Positions 28,475-40,321 of a DNA stretch of 61,399 nt are shown here, one piece after another. The first letter of the stretch is position 1, and each line of letters starts with the position of its first letter. The notes below the pieces were generated by a model that saw only the letters and a list, made by a program, of their open reading frames with translations, was not told the origin of the DNA and made no database searches. Source of the stretch: Kiritimatiellia bacterium (lineage in GTDB: Bacteria; Verrucomicrobiota; Kiritimatiellia; RFP12; UBA1067); contig JAQUCE010000018.1 in NCBI GenBank assembly GCA_028686345.1, positions 1-61,399 of the forward strand, written 5' to 3'. The translations under genes were made by a program, and so were the position numbers.

Positions 28475-31400
28475 ATGATAAAATGCACTCTCCCTAAGTT
28501 ATTTGCAGCCGCAATGGCTGTGGCTCTCTGCGCTCAGGTAAAGGCGGCGCATCTTTTTGTCAGCAACTTCGGCGGCGATATCCAGGCCGCGATAGATCAG
28601 GCGGGTGTTGGCGACACGGTCAACATTGAGGATGGACACTACCTCCTGACAAGTGAACTCACGGTGACAAATGCGATTACAGTCCAGAGCATCAACGGCA
28701 CGGGATCGGTCATTATCGACGGCAACGGCAAGGGCCGCTGCTTCCGGCTCGGTGACACCCCCTGTTCCATCAGCGGTTTAACAATTACGAATGGTTATCT
28801 CGAATTCGATAACGGTGGCGGCATATACTGTGAGGATGCAAGCCAGGCACCGGTGATCTCCAACTGCTGCATCACAGCCAACCTGCTGGAGACCGAAAAC
28901 TGGACTTCCGGCGGCGGCATTTATGGCGGCACAGTTATTGACTGCGTTATCTCCGGCAATGCCGCTGCCAACGGCGGCGGCGTTTACGCAGCAATTGTCT
29001 ACAACTCACGGATTGAAGACAATCAGGGCGATAATCAAGGAGGTGGTGCATGTAATAGCACGCTCTATAACTGTACAATACTCAACAACCACGTACTCTC
29101 ATTCTGGGGCGCTGCGGGTGGCGGCATCTGCGATTCCACGGCTTTTTTCTGTGCCATCAGCGGCAACACTAGCACAGGCATAGGCGGCGGCACGGCTCGC
29201 AGCTCACTCTACAACTGCACGGTCACAGGGAACACCGCCAATTCAGGCGGTGGCAGCTATGGGGGCGATGAGATCGTAAACTGTATTGTCTGGCATAACA
29301 CCATCACAGGCGACGGTCAAGGCGGCGTAGAACCGCATGCAATGCAGGTGCTTGCCTTGCCCGCAGAAAACCCCTCCTACCTGAGTGGTACCGATATAAA
29401 AACCTCTTGGGGAACATACGTTGCCAGCTCATGCTCCCCTGAACTCAAGACCGCGGGAACAGGCAACATCACCAACAACCCGCAGCTGGTCTCATTCTCG
29501 CATATCAGCCCTGACTCCCCCTGCCGCCATGCCGGAACAGGGATTCAGCTGGATGGCGTTGATATTGACGGTGAGCCGTGGAACTCCCCGCCCTCCATGG
29601 GCTGCGATGAATATAATGGAACTGTTACCGGCACACCTGAGCTGCGGATCAAAGGCGCGCCGCGGATTGCGGTTGGTTATAAAGCCGCATACGCTTTACT
29701 TGCAATAGGCCCGGTAACTCTGACAAGGCTCGATGTTGAAGAGGGCACCCCTGTTTCCAACCCGATTCAACCGGTTGAACTCTCCTGGAACACCCCGGGA
29801 ACCTACAAGCTGATTTTCACAGCCTATAACGACTCCTATCCAGCTGGCCTGTCGATCACTCAGGCGGTGGAGGTTGCCTCAGCCGCCGCCACAGCCATCT
29901 ATGTTGCCGATGCGTTCGGCGACGACGCTCAGGACGGCACCAGCTGGGCCGCAGCCAAGCGAACAATCCAGGCCGGCATTGATGCCCAGATCATTCCAGG
30001 CGGCTCGGTGGTTGTCAGTAATGGCGTTTATAACAGCGAAAACTTCCCTGTTATAGTCGATAAAAACGCGGTCGCGATCGAGAGTCTCAATGGAGCTGAA
30101 CTCACGATCATTGACGCTGAAAACAGCTCAGCCTGTATCGCAATCCATGAAAAGCAGAGTGTGCTGCGCGGTTTTACCGTGACTCGCGGCCTGGGCTCGG
30201 CCAACATGGAGTACGCGGTTGGCGGAATTTACTGCGATGATCGTGAAATCCTGATCAGAAATTGTATCATCACTGACAACCATGGCGAGGCGGGCAGCGG
30301 TATGTTCGGCGGCACAGCGATTAACTGCTATTTCACACACAACGAATCAATGGATGGCGGAGCACTCAGCAGCGGATATGCAATCAACAGCGTTTTTGCC
30401 TACAACCGCGCACAGTACGGTGGCGCGGGAATTGATTTTAGCGAAGCCTGGAACTGCACCATCACTGCCAACCACTCATTTTCAGAGGCCGGTGGTGTAG
30501 GCGGCAGATCCAAAGTACACAACTGTATTGTCTGGGGCAACAGCTGCGACAATGGTGAAAGTGATATTAATTGTAACGCGGGTGGCGAAGCGTATTACGG
30601 TGAAACCAGCGTTGCCGAATTCACCTGCTCGCCAAACCTGATCCACGGCAGCCACGGCAACATCACCAACAACCCGCAACTGGTAACCTTCAGCCACCTC
30701 TCAGCACTCTCGCCCTGCATCGGTGCCGGCAGCGCGGCGTATGCCTTTGAGTTTGATATTGACGGCGAGCCGTGGCAGCCAGCGCCGTCCATGGGCTGCG
30801 ACGAATATGCAGGAGCAGGCACGGTGGCAGGAGATATTTCGCTGACAATCCAAGGCATAACCGAGGTTGCCGCAGGGTATGCCACTGATTTCACTTTTCT
30901 CGCCTATGGGCCAGTCACCCGCACCACGGTCGATTTCGGTGACAACACAACTGCGAGCAATCCATTGTTGCCGATCTCAAAGGCCTGGAACACAGCGGGG
31001 AGCAAAGAGCTGGTCTTCACAGCCTGGAATGATAGTCACCCTGCTGGTGTGGCTGTAACGCAGCTTGTCGACGTTGTGTCCCTGCTAAACTCCACCATCT
31101 ATGTTAATGACAGAGGCGGCAGTGATCAAAACTCCGGCACAAGCTGGTCTGAGGCTAAAAAAACGATCAGCGGCGGCGTGGGTGCCCAGCAGATTATCGG
31201 CGGACAGGTGCTGGTCACAAACGGGATCTACAGTGCGGTATCTGAGATGATCACCTTCCCGATCCAGCTTACCAGCGTTGAGGGGCCTGATTTCACAGAG
31301 ATAAAGGGTAATGGCACAGCCAGCTGCCTAGTACTCGGCGATGCTAAGGTGATTGTCAGCGGATTCAAGATCAGTGGCGGTAAAGCCTATTCCGGCGGCG

Positions 31401-33589
31401 GTGTTTACTGCGACTCAGCTCTGCCGATTATCTCAAACTGCGTAATCACAGCCTGCGAAGCTACAGGTTATGGCGGCGGCATCTACAGAGGTACTGTTTA
31501 CAACTCAATTATTAAAAACAACAACGCCAATTACGGGGCTGGTCTTTATGACAGCACCGCTAAAAACTGTTTAATAGCGGAAAACACTGCCGGGACATAT
31601 GGAGGCGGAGCTGACATCTCCACTTTGATCGCCTGTACTCTGATAGGTAATGACGGCAAGTATAAAGGCGGCGGTGCATACAGAAGCAAAACACACTCCT
31701 GCCTGATCATCGGCAATTACGCAAGCCAAGGCGGCGGCATCTCTGAAGGCAGCTCTTACAGCAGTACCATTATCAACAATACATGCGATGCAGCCTATAA
31801 CGGAGGAGGCGCACAGAGTGCCGAACTCTACAACTGTATTGTTTACAACAATGCTTTCAATGGATCACCCAACAATATTCGTGACAGCATTGCCTACAAC
31901 TCATGCTCCCCGGATCTGGAGCATGGCAGTGACAACAACATCACCAACGCACCGGCATTTGCCGACCCTGCAAATGGCAACTACCAGCTGGCTATAACCT
32001 CACCATGTATCAACGCCGGTAATAATGCGTTCGTCGCCTTCGCCCTGGATCGCGCTAATCAGAGCCGCATCTCAGGTCAAGCGGTGGATATGGGTGCCTA
32101 TGAGTATCAACTGAATGAGCCCTTCCTCTCAGTCAGCCGGGAACAGATTCATCTGGTGGTTGCCCGAGGACACTCACCGGCCAGCAGCAGCTTCGATGTG
32201 TTCAACAGCGGCATTGGCACCATGGATTATGCGATCGAAAAAAATGCGGATTGGCTCACATGCAACCCAACCTCCGGGCTCTGTACAACCGAGCGTGATA
32301 CCATTAGGATCATCTACAACACAACAGCTCTGAGCGAGGGTGTACACTCAGCTGAGGTTACTGTCGGCTCATCCGGCGCAGGCTCGCCGCGCGTAATCCG
32401 GGTGACCCTCGAAGTCTACATCCCGCAGTTCGACCATCTGGTGCTCTCGCCCATAGCATCACCCCAGGCAATCAACACGCCCTTTGCGTTGACGCTCGGA
32501 GCATTTGACCTCAATGGCTATCCTGTTGCTGATTATAGTGCAGCTGTTGAGCTTGCAGCTTTTACAGCGGGCACCACGAACTGCAATACTTTTGTCGGGG
32601 AAGGAACCGAGATCGCTGAATACCCGATGGACATATACACGCCTGATTTCAGAGCACAGGTAATCTATCATCGCAACGAGATCTGGCCGGCAAAGACGAT
32701 CCATTCACTGGCACTCAATGTGAGTGACATTCCAGAGCACACCTTGAATAACTGGAGCATCCGGATGCGGCATACAACGCTGCAGGACTACAGCGATCAG
32801 GATGATCCCGAATGGGAGTCTGACTGGACGGTTGTCTATCAGGGTAATCTGACTGTAACCTCAAATGGCTGGAATGAGTTTGTTTTCTCAACCCCCTTTG
32901 AATACAACGGCAGTGACAACCTGATGGTGGATTTCAGCCATAGCGGTTCATCCACATCCTGGGATTTCTCAGGGAGCTGTCTGGCAACTGAAACCCAACT
33001 CCACCGTGCTCTGGTATATGGCTCCCATGGTTTCGGTGGCAACCCTCTGGATTGGGCTTGACCCGCTCCATGGGGAAGACCACAATCCTCCATTCCAAAC
33101 TTAAAGCTGGGCGGCATCGTCCACACCCCAGTTGCGCTCTCTCCCGCTTCCATCACCATGGCCAGCGGCGCCTGGTCCGGAGCGGTGCAGGTGGGTGACA
33201 CAGGCGAGATCCGTATCCGGGCAACAGCAGCCGACGGAGCAGCTGTTTTAAGCAATCCCTTCACAGTGACCGAAGGTGGCGGCTGGGTTGACTCAGATGG
33301 CGACGGAGTCTCGGATGCAGATGAGCTCATTGCCGGGAGCGACCCTCATGATGCCAACGACTACTTCCGGATTATCAGCACCACCAAAGTAACGGGTGGC
33401 ATCCGGATCACCTGGAGTGCTGTTGCAGGACGGCGTTACTCACTCTACTGGACTCCTGATCTGAGCCAGCCGTTTGAGCTACACACTCAAAACCTTCCGC
33501 CGACCGGAGCCTTTATAGATATTCTCAATGGGGAGAATCAGCCGCAAGGCTTCTACATGCTCAAGGTAGAGCTGGCACCCACGGAGTAG
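28475..33589 (+). pseudogene. beta-helix/PKD/TSP3 surface protein, interrupted by an in-frame TGA
   Basis: A large secreted protein (signal peptide LFAAAMAVALCAQVKAA; ATG at 28475, GAAAGAG upstream). Three modules of right-handed beta-helix repeats (GGGIYxGxVxxCxI-type) alternate with PKD-like domains at about 390-470 and 790-865. Each module ends alike (NITNNPQL..DIDGEPW..PSMGCDEY in the first two). A BACON-like domain follows at about 1215-1300, then a jelly-roll-like region. The reading stops at TGA 33059-33061 after GNPLDWA. In the same frame the sequence continues with PAPWGRPQSSIPNLKLGG, then a TSP3 repeat (DSDGDGVSDADELIAGSD) and a small beta domain ending at 33589. TGA is one change from GGA, CGA or TGG. 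Nonsense mutation or sequencing error is likelier than recoding. Upstream (1528 codons) the gene is otherwise open. Confidence 0.75.
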
Positions 33590-33907
33590 ACGCGCAGTGC
33601 CAACGGCAAGAGACTAGATCCGCGCGAGGCGCGAATTTTAGATTTTGGATTTTGGGTTTTGGATTTTGGATTTCAGCGGTCGGTTAACGATGGCGACGAC
33701 GATGCTGGTGGACGATTTCCAAGGGCGGGGTTTTTAATCGTAATCCGCTAGCGTGGCACATCATCGCCAACCGATGTCGCCCGTAGAGCGACTGCTACAC
33801 ATGCGCTGCACTGCGGAATGCAAGGGTTGTCGTTCGGTGTAGCAGCCGCTCTACCAGCGGCATTTTGCAGCAGGTTCGTGAAGGGCGCACCCCGGACGCC
33901 CCATAAA
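33590..33907. other. 318-bp convergent intergenic region
   Basis: Between the beta-helix gene (plus) and recQ (minus). It contains a T-rich tandem repeat (about 33637-33673, TTTTGGATTTTGG type) and copy 2 of repeat family A. No gene is seen. Confidence 0.65.
33678..33854. repeat. palindromic dispersed repeat family A, copy 2
   Basis: Same order of blocks as 27981-28134: GGTCGGTTAACGAT, CGATGCTGGTGGACGA, CATCGCCAAC, GTAGAGCGAC and TTGTCGTTCGGTGTAGCAGC followed by CGCTCTAC. The inner palindrome has decayed and the copy carries an extra TGCTACACATGCGC segment. Confidence 0.75.
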
Positions 33908-35830
33908 TCATTGCTCGACCGCCAGCTGATTCAACAAGTGCTTGAAGGGGATATGTCGGCAGGCGCCGAAGAGCGGATTTCCGCGCAGCGTGCGCTGAGC
34001 ACTAACAGCCGGTGAGTTAAGGCCGCAAAGAAAACGGGTTTGCTGGCGCGGCTGGCTCAGCTCTGCGGGATACTCCCTGGCAAGGGCAGCTATCTCCGAT
34101 AAGATCGTTGGTTTGATTGTCGCTCCCTGGCGTTCAGAGAGTATGACAGGAACATCACCCATGCAGATGCCGCAATGTCCGCAGGAAGAGATGGGCTCAC
34201 CGAAGTAGGAGAGCAGGGCGTTGGTGAGGCAGCTCGTCTCCTGGGCATAGGCAACCATAGCATCAATTCGATTGATCTCAAGCGCCTCATGCTCATAAAA
34301 CAGGGCGCTCAGCTTCCGGCAGAGTTCAGCGCGGTTAACGCCTGTTTGAAGGCCTCTGAAGCGTTGGCGATAGCCGGACATCTGGAGGGTGATGTGGTGG
34401 TTTGTCTCTAGATTTTCGAGTGCTCGCAGCACAACATCGCGCGGCTGCCCGGTGGAGGCAACAGCGGCATTAACATCAAGCGTGATCCACTTACGCGCCT
34501 TATGGCAGCAGGCGAACATTTTTCGGAGAAAAGCACCCTGTTTGTCACTGTATTGAGCGAGAATCTCTCTCCCCTGGTGATGGGATTCGAAACGGACATC
34601 ACTGTAGTAATAACCCTCAAATTTAAGGATGCCGAACAACTCCAGATGAGTCAGCAGGGTACTGACAACAAGCTGACGGATATCGTGTCTGCGCGCGAGT
34701 TCATAGGCGGTGATGTCGATCTCCGCCCCTGCGTCAAGAACTTCATCCACGAGCGAGGCAATGCTGGCGGGGTCAGGGGTGTCGCCATAGACAAAGTTCT
34801 CAAGCGTGGTGCAATCATCAATGCAGGCGAACAATTCGCAGATAGCAGGTGCCCCATCACGACCGGCGCGACCGGTTTCCTGGAGATAGCTCTCAAATCC
34901 CTTGGCCAGGTGATAGTGATAGATATATCGAATATCAGCTTTATCAACGCCCATTCCAAATGCAATTGTGGCGCAGATGACAGGTACATCCCCTGCCATA
35001 AAAGCTTCCTGAGTGGCGGTGCGCTGCTCTGTCGGCAGCCCAGCATGATAGGGCGCGGCATTAAACCCATTTGCAAGCAGCAGATTGGCGATATGTTCAG
35101 CATCTTTCTGAAGATGCACATACACAATTGCCGGGGCAGCGGGACGTTCTTTAAAGCGTTTGACAAGCAGTTGTTCGCGCTCAGATGCCTGACAGGCTGA
35201 GACACGGAACTGGAGATTGGGTCGGTAGAAGCCGGTATTGACAACATCACTCGGCTGAATTCCGAACGCTTTGGCCATATCATCGCTGACCTTCGGGGTC
35301 GCGGTAGCTGTCAGTGCCAGAACGCGCTCAACCTTCAGCGAGTCAACTGCCTGAGCGAGCTTCAGATAGTCAGGTCGAAAATTATGACCCCAGGCTGAGA
35401 TACAATGGGCCTCGTCAACTGCCAGCAAGCTGATCTGCTGGCCGCGTATCAGGTTAAGAAACCGTTCGTTCGTGAGCCGCTCCGGAGAGACAAACAGCAT
35501 CTTCAGCTCTCTCAGCCGGATTGCGTTTGAGACCTCGCGGTATTTTTCCTCGGTCAGGCTGGAATCGAGTCGCTCAGCCTTGATGTTTTTAGCCTGCAAA
35601 CCATCGATCTGATCCTTCATCAAGGCCAGCAGCGGCGAGACCACGAGGGTCAAGCCTGGCAGCAGCAGGGCAGTCAGCTGATAACACAGACTCTTGCCGG
35701 AGCCGGTTGGAAAAATAGCCGCGGCACTACGACCAGCCAGCAGGATTTCAATCGTCTCTAATTGACCTTTACGAAACTGATCAAAGCCAAACTGCGACTT
35801 TAGGACACCAAGTAAATTTACGTGATGCAT
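33908..35830 (-). CDS. recQ: RecQ-type ATP-dependent DNA helicase
   Basis: A 640-residue superfamily 2 helicase that unwinds DNA 3' to 5' in repair and recombination. Walker [12 protein letters not shown] is at about 41-51, Walker B DEAH at 139-142 followed by [16 protein letters not shown], and motif [15 protein letters not shown]. The RQC region carries four zinc cysteines (one in [11 protein letters not shown], three in [10 protein letters not shown]). The C-terminus after residue about 560 is short and I do not see a full HRDC domain. The ATG at 35830 is about ten bases after the upstream protease gene ends. Confidence 0.93.
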   Translation of the reverse strand: MHHVNLLGVLKSQFGFDQFRKGQLETIEILLAGRSAAAIFPTGSGKSLCYQLTALLLPGLTLVVSPLLALMKDQIDGLQAKNIKAERLDSSLTEEKYREVSNAIRLRELKMLFVSPERLTNERFLNLIRGQQISLLAVDEAHCISAWGHNFRPDYLKLAQAVDSLKVERVLALTATATPKVSDDMAKAFGIQPSDVVNTGFYRPNLQFRVSACQASEREQLLVKRFKERPAAPAIVYVHLQKDAEHIANLLLANGFNAAPYHAGLPTEQRTATQEAFMAGDVPVICATIAFGMGVDKADIRYIYHYHLAKGFESYLQETGRAGRDGAPAICELFACIDDCTTLENFVYGDTPDPASIASLVDEVLDAGAEIDITAYELARRHDIRQLVVSTLLTHLELFGILKFEGYYYSDVRFESHHQGREILAQYSDKQGAFLRKMFACCHKARKWITLDVNAAVASTGQPRDVVLRALENLETNHHITLQMSGYRQRFRGLQTGVNRAELCRKLSALFYEHEALEINRIDAMVAYAQETSCLTNALLSYFGEPISSCGHCGICMGDVPVILSERQGATIKPTILSEIAALAREYPAELSQPRQQTRFLCGLNSPAVSAQRTLRGNPLFGACRHIPFKHLLNQLAVEQ

Positions 35831-35839
35831 AAGTCCTTT

Positions 35840-38800
35840 TTAGTCGTGAATAATAAGTTTCAGGCGCATAAAACGGGTGGGGTAGTTGGTAACCGGCACA
35901 TCGTGTTGCTTTGTCACGTTCCAATAGTCGCCCATGTCCACCCGCGAAACTTCGTTGATATCGTCGGTGCTCCAATCACCCAAGCTTAGGTCGGTGCAGG
36001 CCTCCACAACAAACGAGTAATCGATGGCAGCCATGTTCTGCCGGTAGGTCAGCTGCAGGTACTGGTTAAATACGCCGCCGGTTGGAGTGCCGAAGGCATC
36101 AAAGCTGTTGGGGTTCAAACCAAAGGCAAACTCCCAGATATTATCGATGCCGTCGTTGTCCGCGTCGTCATAGAGCCCGGTGAGCAACCCTTCGCTGATC
36201 TCCTCTTCAGTGAAGTAGCCCTGCAGCCAGTCGTTGTAAGGTGAGGGTGAATAACCGCTGAAATACACATCGTCGATGCATACTCCGAAACCGCCTTGTG
36301 CCCAACCTTCGAAAGCGACGAAGTAGGTGCTTGTCGGATTGGGAAGAGCAAGTGTGCGCACTGTCCACTCAAAGGTATTCGTGATGAGCGATTGTATCTG
36401 AACCCAAGGCCCGTTGAGTGAGTTGCGGTAGTAGACCTTCAACCAATCCTGATTGCTATATGACTTTGTCATATGGTGGCGGAAGGTCACGGTTGCATTG
36501 GTCACGCCGCCGCCCAGATCGATCATGGGTGAGATCAGCTTGTTAACTGCGGGCTGAGATTGGGAGTTATGGATCACGGCGTTCCAGTTACCGCTGAAGG
36601 CGGAGTCAGGGCTGCGATCCAGTGCGGAAACAGTTGTTCCATTCGCAAAGGTCCACTCGGCATTACCAAAGACATTTTCTGTTGTCCAGCCCACAGGCAT
36701 GGCACCGTTATTTTCAAAGTCCTCGAAATACGGTTTGCCGCGCACAGGGCGCACCTGTAGGTTAAAGCTGTTGGTAGTGGTGTGTCCGTCAAACCCAACC
36801 ACGCGTACAAAGAAATCGCTATGGTAAAGCTCGGTTGGCACGCCGCTCAAAAGCCCTTCGGTGGAGAGAGTCAGGCCCGCTGGCAGCACTCCGCCGGCCA
36901 GCTCCCAGAGATAGGGCGCAACGCCGCCGCTGGCATCCAATTGCTTCGTATAATCAAAGCCCTTCAAGCCATCGGGCAACTCCCTTGCGGTGGTGATGAT
37001 TGGCGCGATGCTCTGGTCCGCGATACGGATGTTGTCGATGCAGATACCGTAGCCAAAACGGGCGATACCCTCAAAGGCAATTGTATAAGTGCTGGAGGGA
37101 TCCGGCAACATAATGGCGCGCAGGGTCCACTGAGGAGTATTCTGGGTGTAGCTGGCCAGCAGATTCCACGGGCCCTCAATGGTGGATTGGTAATAGACGT
37201 TCAAAATGTCCTGATCATTGCCCCACGCCTCCATGTGGTGCCAAAAGTAGAGGGTTATATTCTCGGGTGCCTGCCCCAGATTGATCATCGGAGTAGTCAG
37301 TCGGTTGGTCTGCACCTGGAATGTCGCTGCATCCTGCGGGTTTCCTGTACCGTTAAAGAGCATCGCATTATAGGCCATCTCCTGCGCGGCGGGTGGATGT
37401 TGATTGTAACCGCCTCCCCTGGCAACCCAGGGTGTGGTCTGAGGGGTTGTGCTCTGACTCCACCAGTACGGAATCTGTCCGCCGTGTTCAAAATCCTCTT
37501 CAAAGAGGTTGACCGAGGGCTTGATAACTGCCAGTGAGAATGTTTTCACCAAGGTCTGGCCACGGGCATCCTGCACCTGAACATCAAACTGTGCGCGCTG
37601 CAGGCTGCCTGGAACCCCCTGAATCTGACCGGAGGGCGCGAGCGAGAGGCCCACTGGCAAAGAGTTGGAAACAACGGTGAACACATAGGGTTCATAACCG
37701 CCTTCAGCAACTAAACTCAGATCGTAATACTCACTCAACACGGCATTTGGCAGTGCCTCTGATGTCACAAATCCGTAGGGCGGGGTTGGATCCCAGACCT
37801 TGATTGTATCCACGCAAATACCGTGGCCATAACGGGCAGTACCTTCAAAGGCGATGTAAACCGAGCGGCTGATCTCAGGCAGATCAACTATCCGTTCGGT
37901 CCAGGTGGCGGTGCTGGTGAGGTAGGTTTCCAGCAACTCCCACTCCCCCTCCATCTCGGTTTTATAGTACACGCGCAGCTCATCCTGGCTGTTGTTCCAG
38001 CCTGCCATGTGGTGGCGGAAGGATAGGCGCCCAGCGCGGGCATCCTCGCCAAAATCAAGGCGCGGCGTGACCAGTTTTGTCACAGAGTCATCATACGTGA
38101 GTGATATGAGCGTAACCATATTAAGCGGGGTGTGCGCTGCTTTCGGAAAGGAACCGTTGCTGTTTTGGCGAACCTTCCAGGTCAACGCATTGGTCGCCGC
38201 CACCTGCCTCCAACTGTCCGGCATGGCGCTGTCTGCGTCAAAGTTTTCTTCATAGGGAATTGTATGCACAGGCAGTATCTGGAGCGAGAAGGAGTTGGTA
38301 ACGGAGAGGTTGTAGGAGGTCATGACCTCCACATCAAAGAAGGCGTTGGTTGCCTGGGTTGGCAGGCCTGAGATGACACCATCCGCGACTCCGAGTGTCA
38401 GACCAGCGGGCAGCCCTCCGTTGATCACACTCCAGGTTACCGGGCCGAAACTGCCTGTCAAACCGATCGTGTATGTATAGGGATCCCATTCGCGGCCAAA
38501 AGGCAGCGGCCCCTGCGCGCTCAGGATTACTGGTATCGGCGGGATGAAGCTGAAGGTCATCACATCCGCCTGCGAGGAGATCTCACCAACATGAATCCGG
38601 GAATTACTGCCATCCCACCATTTAGAGCTGGGCGTGGTTGTGTCTTTGAAGCGGTTCGAATAGTTCGCGGCATTGTTCTCCGCGTACCAGGAGTCATTTT
38701 TATCGCCGGAGTTAACATTCCTTTGGAAATGATACAATCCGTCGGCCTGAACCAGCGAGCATTCGTAGTTCTGATGCTGGTCATTATACGCATAGCGCCG

Positions 38801-40189
38801 ATCGTCACGGTCTCCCAGCTCGTCGATATGCCAGATAAAAAGGCCTGCCCCGGGAATTTGCGCATCCCGGTCAGCCTGGCTGCGAGCCTCAAAGAGATAG
38901 TACTCGGTATCAACACCCGGCTTGCCGGCCCGGTAGATCTTATTAAAATCAGGGTGGCTCATACGGCTGGCCACCGAGGCCTCAACATAGGTGAAGGGTT
39001 CAACCTCAACAGTGGTGGTCCAGCCAGAGGCGTACTTGAGATAGGCGCAGAACTGGGCTGGGTTTTTATCGAAACCGCCGTGACTCATCAGGCAGAATTT
39101 GCCGGCTCCGCCGATCGACGCATCCGTGTAATCGTAAAGATCAGGGTAACCGCAGATCATGTGGCCGTTCTCATGGCAGAAGGTCGCGATCGAGAGACCA
39201 TCGCCCATATTGGTGATCTGATAGGTGAAGACCGAGGTACGCGCTGTGATCTGCTGCTCACCAATCTCATAGAGAGCCCACTTATGCGGCCAGAGGCCAT
39301 ATCTCCAGACATTGCCATTGCCGCCGGTGTAGAAGACATTGAGCGCCAGGGCTTGGCCTCTATTGTTCAAGGTTGCCTGGTCAATGAGCGGCGCGATCTC
39401 GCTCGCAAAATCGGGCTGCGCTTTCAGGATGGTCAACGCGTCTTTAATCAGCTCGTTGGCGCTCTCGCCTGCGTCGCGCAAAGGATCCACATAATAAGCT
39501 TTCCGGTGGAGCGTATTCGGAATTCGAACATAGGCTGTGATCACATTGCTGTAATCCAGCATGCCTTGGGAGACATCGAGGTAGTAGTCCCGCACTGAGC
39601 CATTGTTGCCGTAACCGTTGTAGCCCGCGGCGTTGCAATATCTCTCTATCTCCTCGCGTGTAACAACCCGCGGGTCATCGTCAAAATCGATTAAAAGGGT
39701 AATACCGGTGATCGCGCCGACTGTGCGCGGCGGGGCCATCAGAGAGGGGCCGTCAGCGAGCGCGCGCTCGTAGTTGTGACGTTCGCGTTTCAGGGCGCGC
39801 CAGCGTTCACGCAGGCCGGTCTGCTGCTCCCAGAGTTCCTGCCGGGCATGCGCCTGACGCTGAGCGTCCTCGGGGTTGATGCGCAGGTGCTGCTGCAGGC
39901 CGGCTGGTCGGTTCTGCCCCACGAGCACGCCGGTGGAGAGCAATTCGCTGCCATCTGCATTGAGTTCCGCGTAGACATAGCCTTTAAGCGCCTTATCAAA
40001 CATGACGGTGTAGCCGTCGAGTGTTTCGAAGACTGCGCGAAAATCATCGCCCTCACCCCAAAGCTGCACCGTCTGCCCAGTCGGCTGGGTGAACTCAACA
40101 ATCTTGGCAAATGGGGCGGCAAACGCTGTCTGCACAAAAACGGCTGCCAGCATCATGAATGCGGCGGCACTGGCTCTTAATAACTTCAT
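35840..40189 (-). CDS. secreted M6-family metalloprotease with repeated adhesion domains
   Basis: A 1449-residue protein from the ATG at 40189 (MKLLRASAAAFMMLAAVFV, signal peptide); a longer frame from 40267 has an unlikely N-terminus. The catalytic site is H-E-N-G-H (His339, Glu340, His343) followed by CGYPDLYDYTD, as in M6 (immune inhibitor A-like) zinc proteases. After about residue 560 the chain alternates putative Ig-like (GLPAGLTLxxxGxxSGxP) and MAM/jelly-roll-like domains (RLSFRHHMAGWNNSQDEL type) in three similar copies. A TSP3-like motif (DADNDGIDNIWEFAFG) leads to a C-terminal beta domain. It should be surface-attached or released and may cleave host or glycan-bound proteins. The 3435-residue gene is 132 bp upstream on the same strand. 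Confidence 0.85.
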   Translation of the reverse strand: MKLLRASAAAFMMLAAVFVQTAFAAPFAKIVEFTQPTGQTVQLWGEGDDFRAVFETLDGYTVMFDKALKGYVYAELNADGSELLSTGVLVGQNRPAGLQQHLRINPEDAQRQAHARQELWEQQTGLRERWRALKRERHNYERALADGPSLMAPPRTVGAITGITLLIDFDDDPRVVTREEIERYCNAAGYNGYGNNGSVRDYYLDVSQGMLDYSNVITAYVRIPNTLHRKAYYVDPLRDAGESANELIKDALTILKAQPDFASEIAPLIDQATLNNRGQALALNVFYTGGNGNVWRYGLWPHKWALYEIGEQQITARTSVFTYQITNMGDGLSIATFCHENGHMICGYPDLYDYTDASIGGAGKFCLMSHGGFDKNPAQFCAYLKYASGWTTTVEVEPFTYVEASVASRMSHPDFNKIYRAGKPGVDTEYYLFEARSQADRDAQIPGAGLFIWHIDELGDRDDRRYAYNDQHQNYECSLVQADGLYHFQRNVNSGDKNDSWYAENNAANYSNRFKDTTTPSSKWWDGSNSRIHVGEISSQADVMTFSFIPPIPVILSAQGPLPFGREWDPYTYTIGLTGSFGPVTWSVINGGLPAGLTLGVADGVISGLPTQATNAFFDVEVMTSYNLSVTNSFSLQILPVHTIPYEENFDADSAMPDSWRQVAATNALTWKVRQNSNGSFPKAAHTPLNMVTLISLTYDDSVTKLVTPRLDFGEDARAGRLSFRHHMAGWNNSQDELRVYYKTEMEGEWELLETYLTSTATWTERIVDLPEISRSVYIAFEGTARYGHGICVDTIKVWDPTPPYGFVTSEALPNAVLSEYYDLSLVAEGGYEPYVFTVVSNSLPVGLSLAPSGQIQGVPGSLQRAQFDVQVQDARGQTLVKTFSLAVIKPSVNLFEEDFEHGGQIPYWWSQSTTPQTTPWVARGGGYNQHPPAAQEMAYNAMLFNGTGNPQDAATFQVQTNRLTTPMINLGQAPENITLYFWHHMEAWGNDQDILNVYYQSTIEGPWNLLASYTQNTPQWTLRAIMLPDPSSTYTIAFEGIARFGYGICIDNIRIADQSIAPIITTARELPDGLKGFDYTKQLDASGGVAPYLWELAGGVLPAGLTLSTEGLLSGVPTELYHSDFFVRVVGFDGHTTTNSFNLQVRPVRGKPYFEDFENNGAMPVGWTTENVFGNAEWTFANGTTVSALDRSPDSAFSGNWNAVIHNSQSQPAVNKLISPMIDLGGGVTNATVTFRHHMTKSYSNQDWLKVYYRNSLNGPWVQIQSLITNTFEWTVRTLALPNPTSTYFVAFEGWAQGGFGVCIDDVYFSGYSPSPYNDWLQGYFTEEEISEGLLTGLYDDADNDGIDNIWEFAFGLNPNSFDAFGTPTGGVFNQYLQLTYRQNMAAIDYSFVVEACTDLSLGDWSTDDINEVSRVDMGDYWNVTKQHDVPVTNYPTRFMRLKLIIHD

Positions 40190-40321
40190 GGTTTTCTCAA
40201 CTTTAGTTATGATGCGGCGTGTCAGAGAGTGTTCAATATAACACGCTTCACTTGCATGCCTTAACACTGAACCCTAAAACCTGCCGGTTGCGCTCCCAGC
40301 CCGCAACCGGTTCGGTTTCTA

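Noticed and set aside
33059..33061. Selenocysteine codon
   Set aside because: The context is not a known selenoprotein site, no SECIS-like hairpin is evident directly after it, and other genes here use TGA as stop.
3553..33061. Alternative genetic code
   Set aside because: One TAG and one TGA are disrupted codons, while many intact genes end in the normal stops; two unrelated single-base events are simpler.
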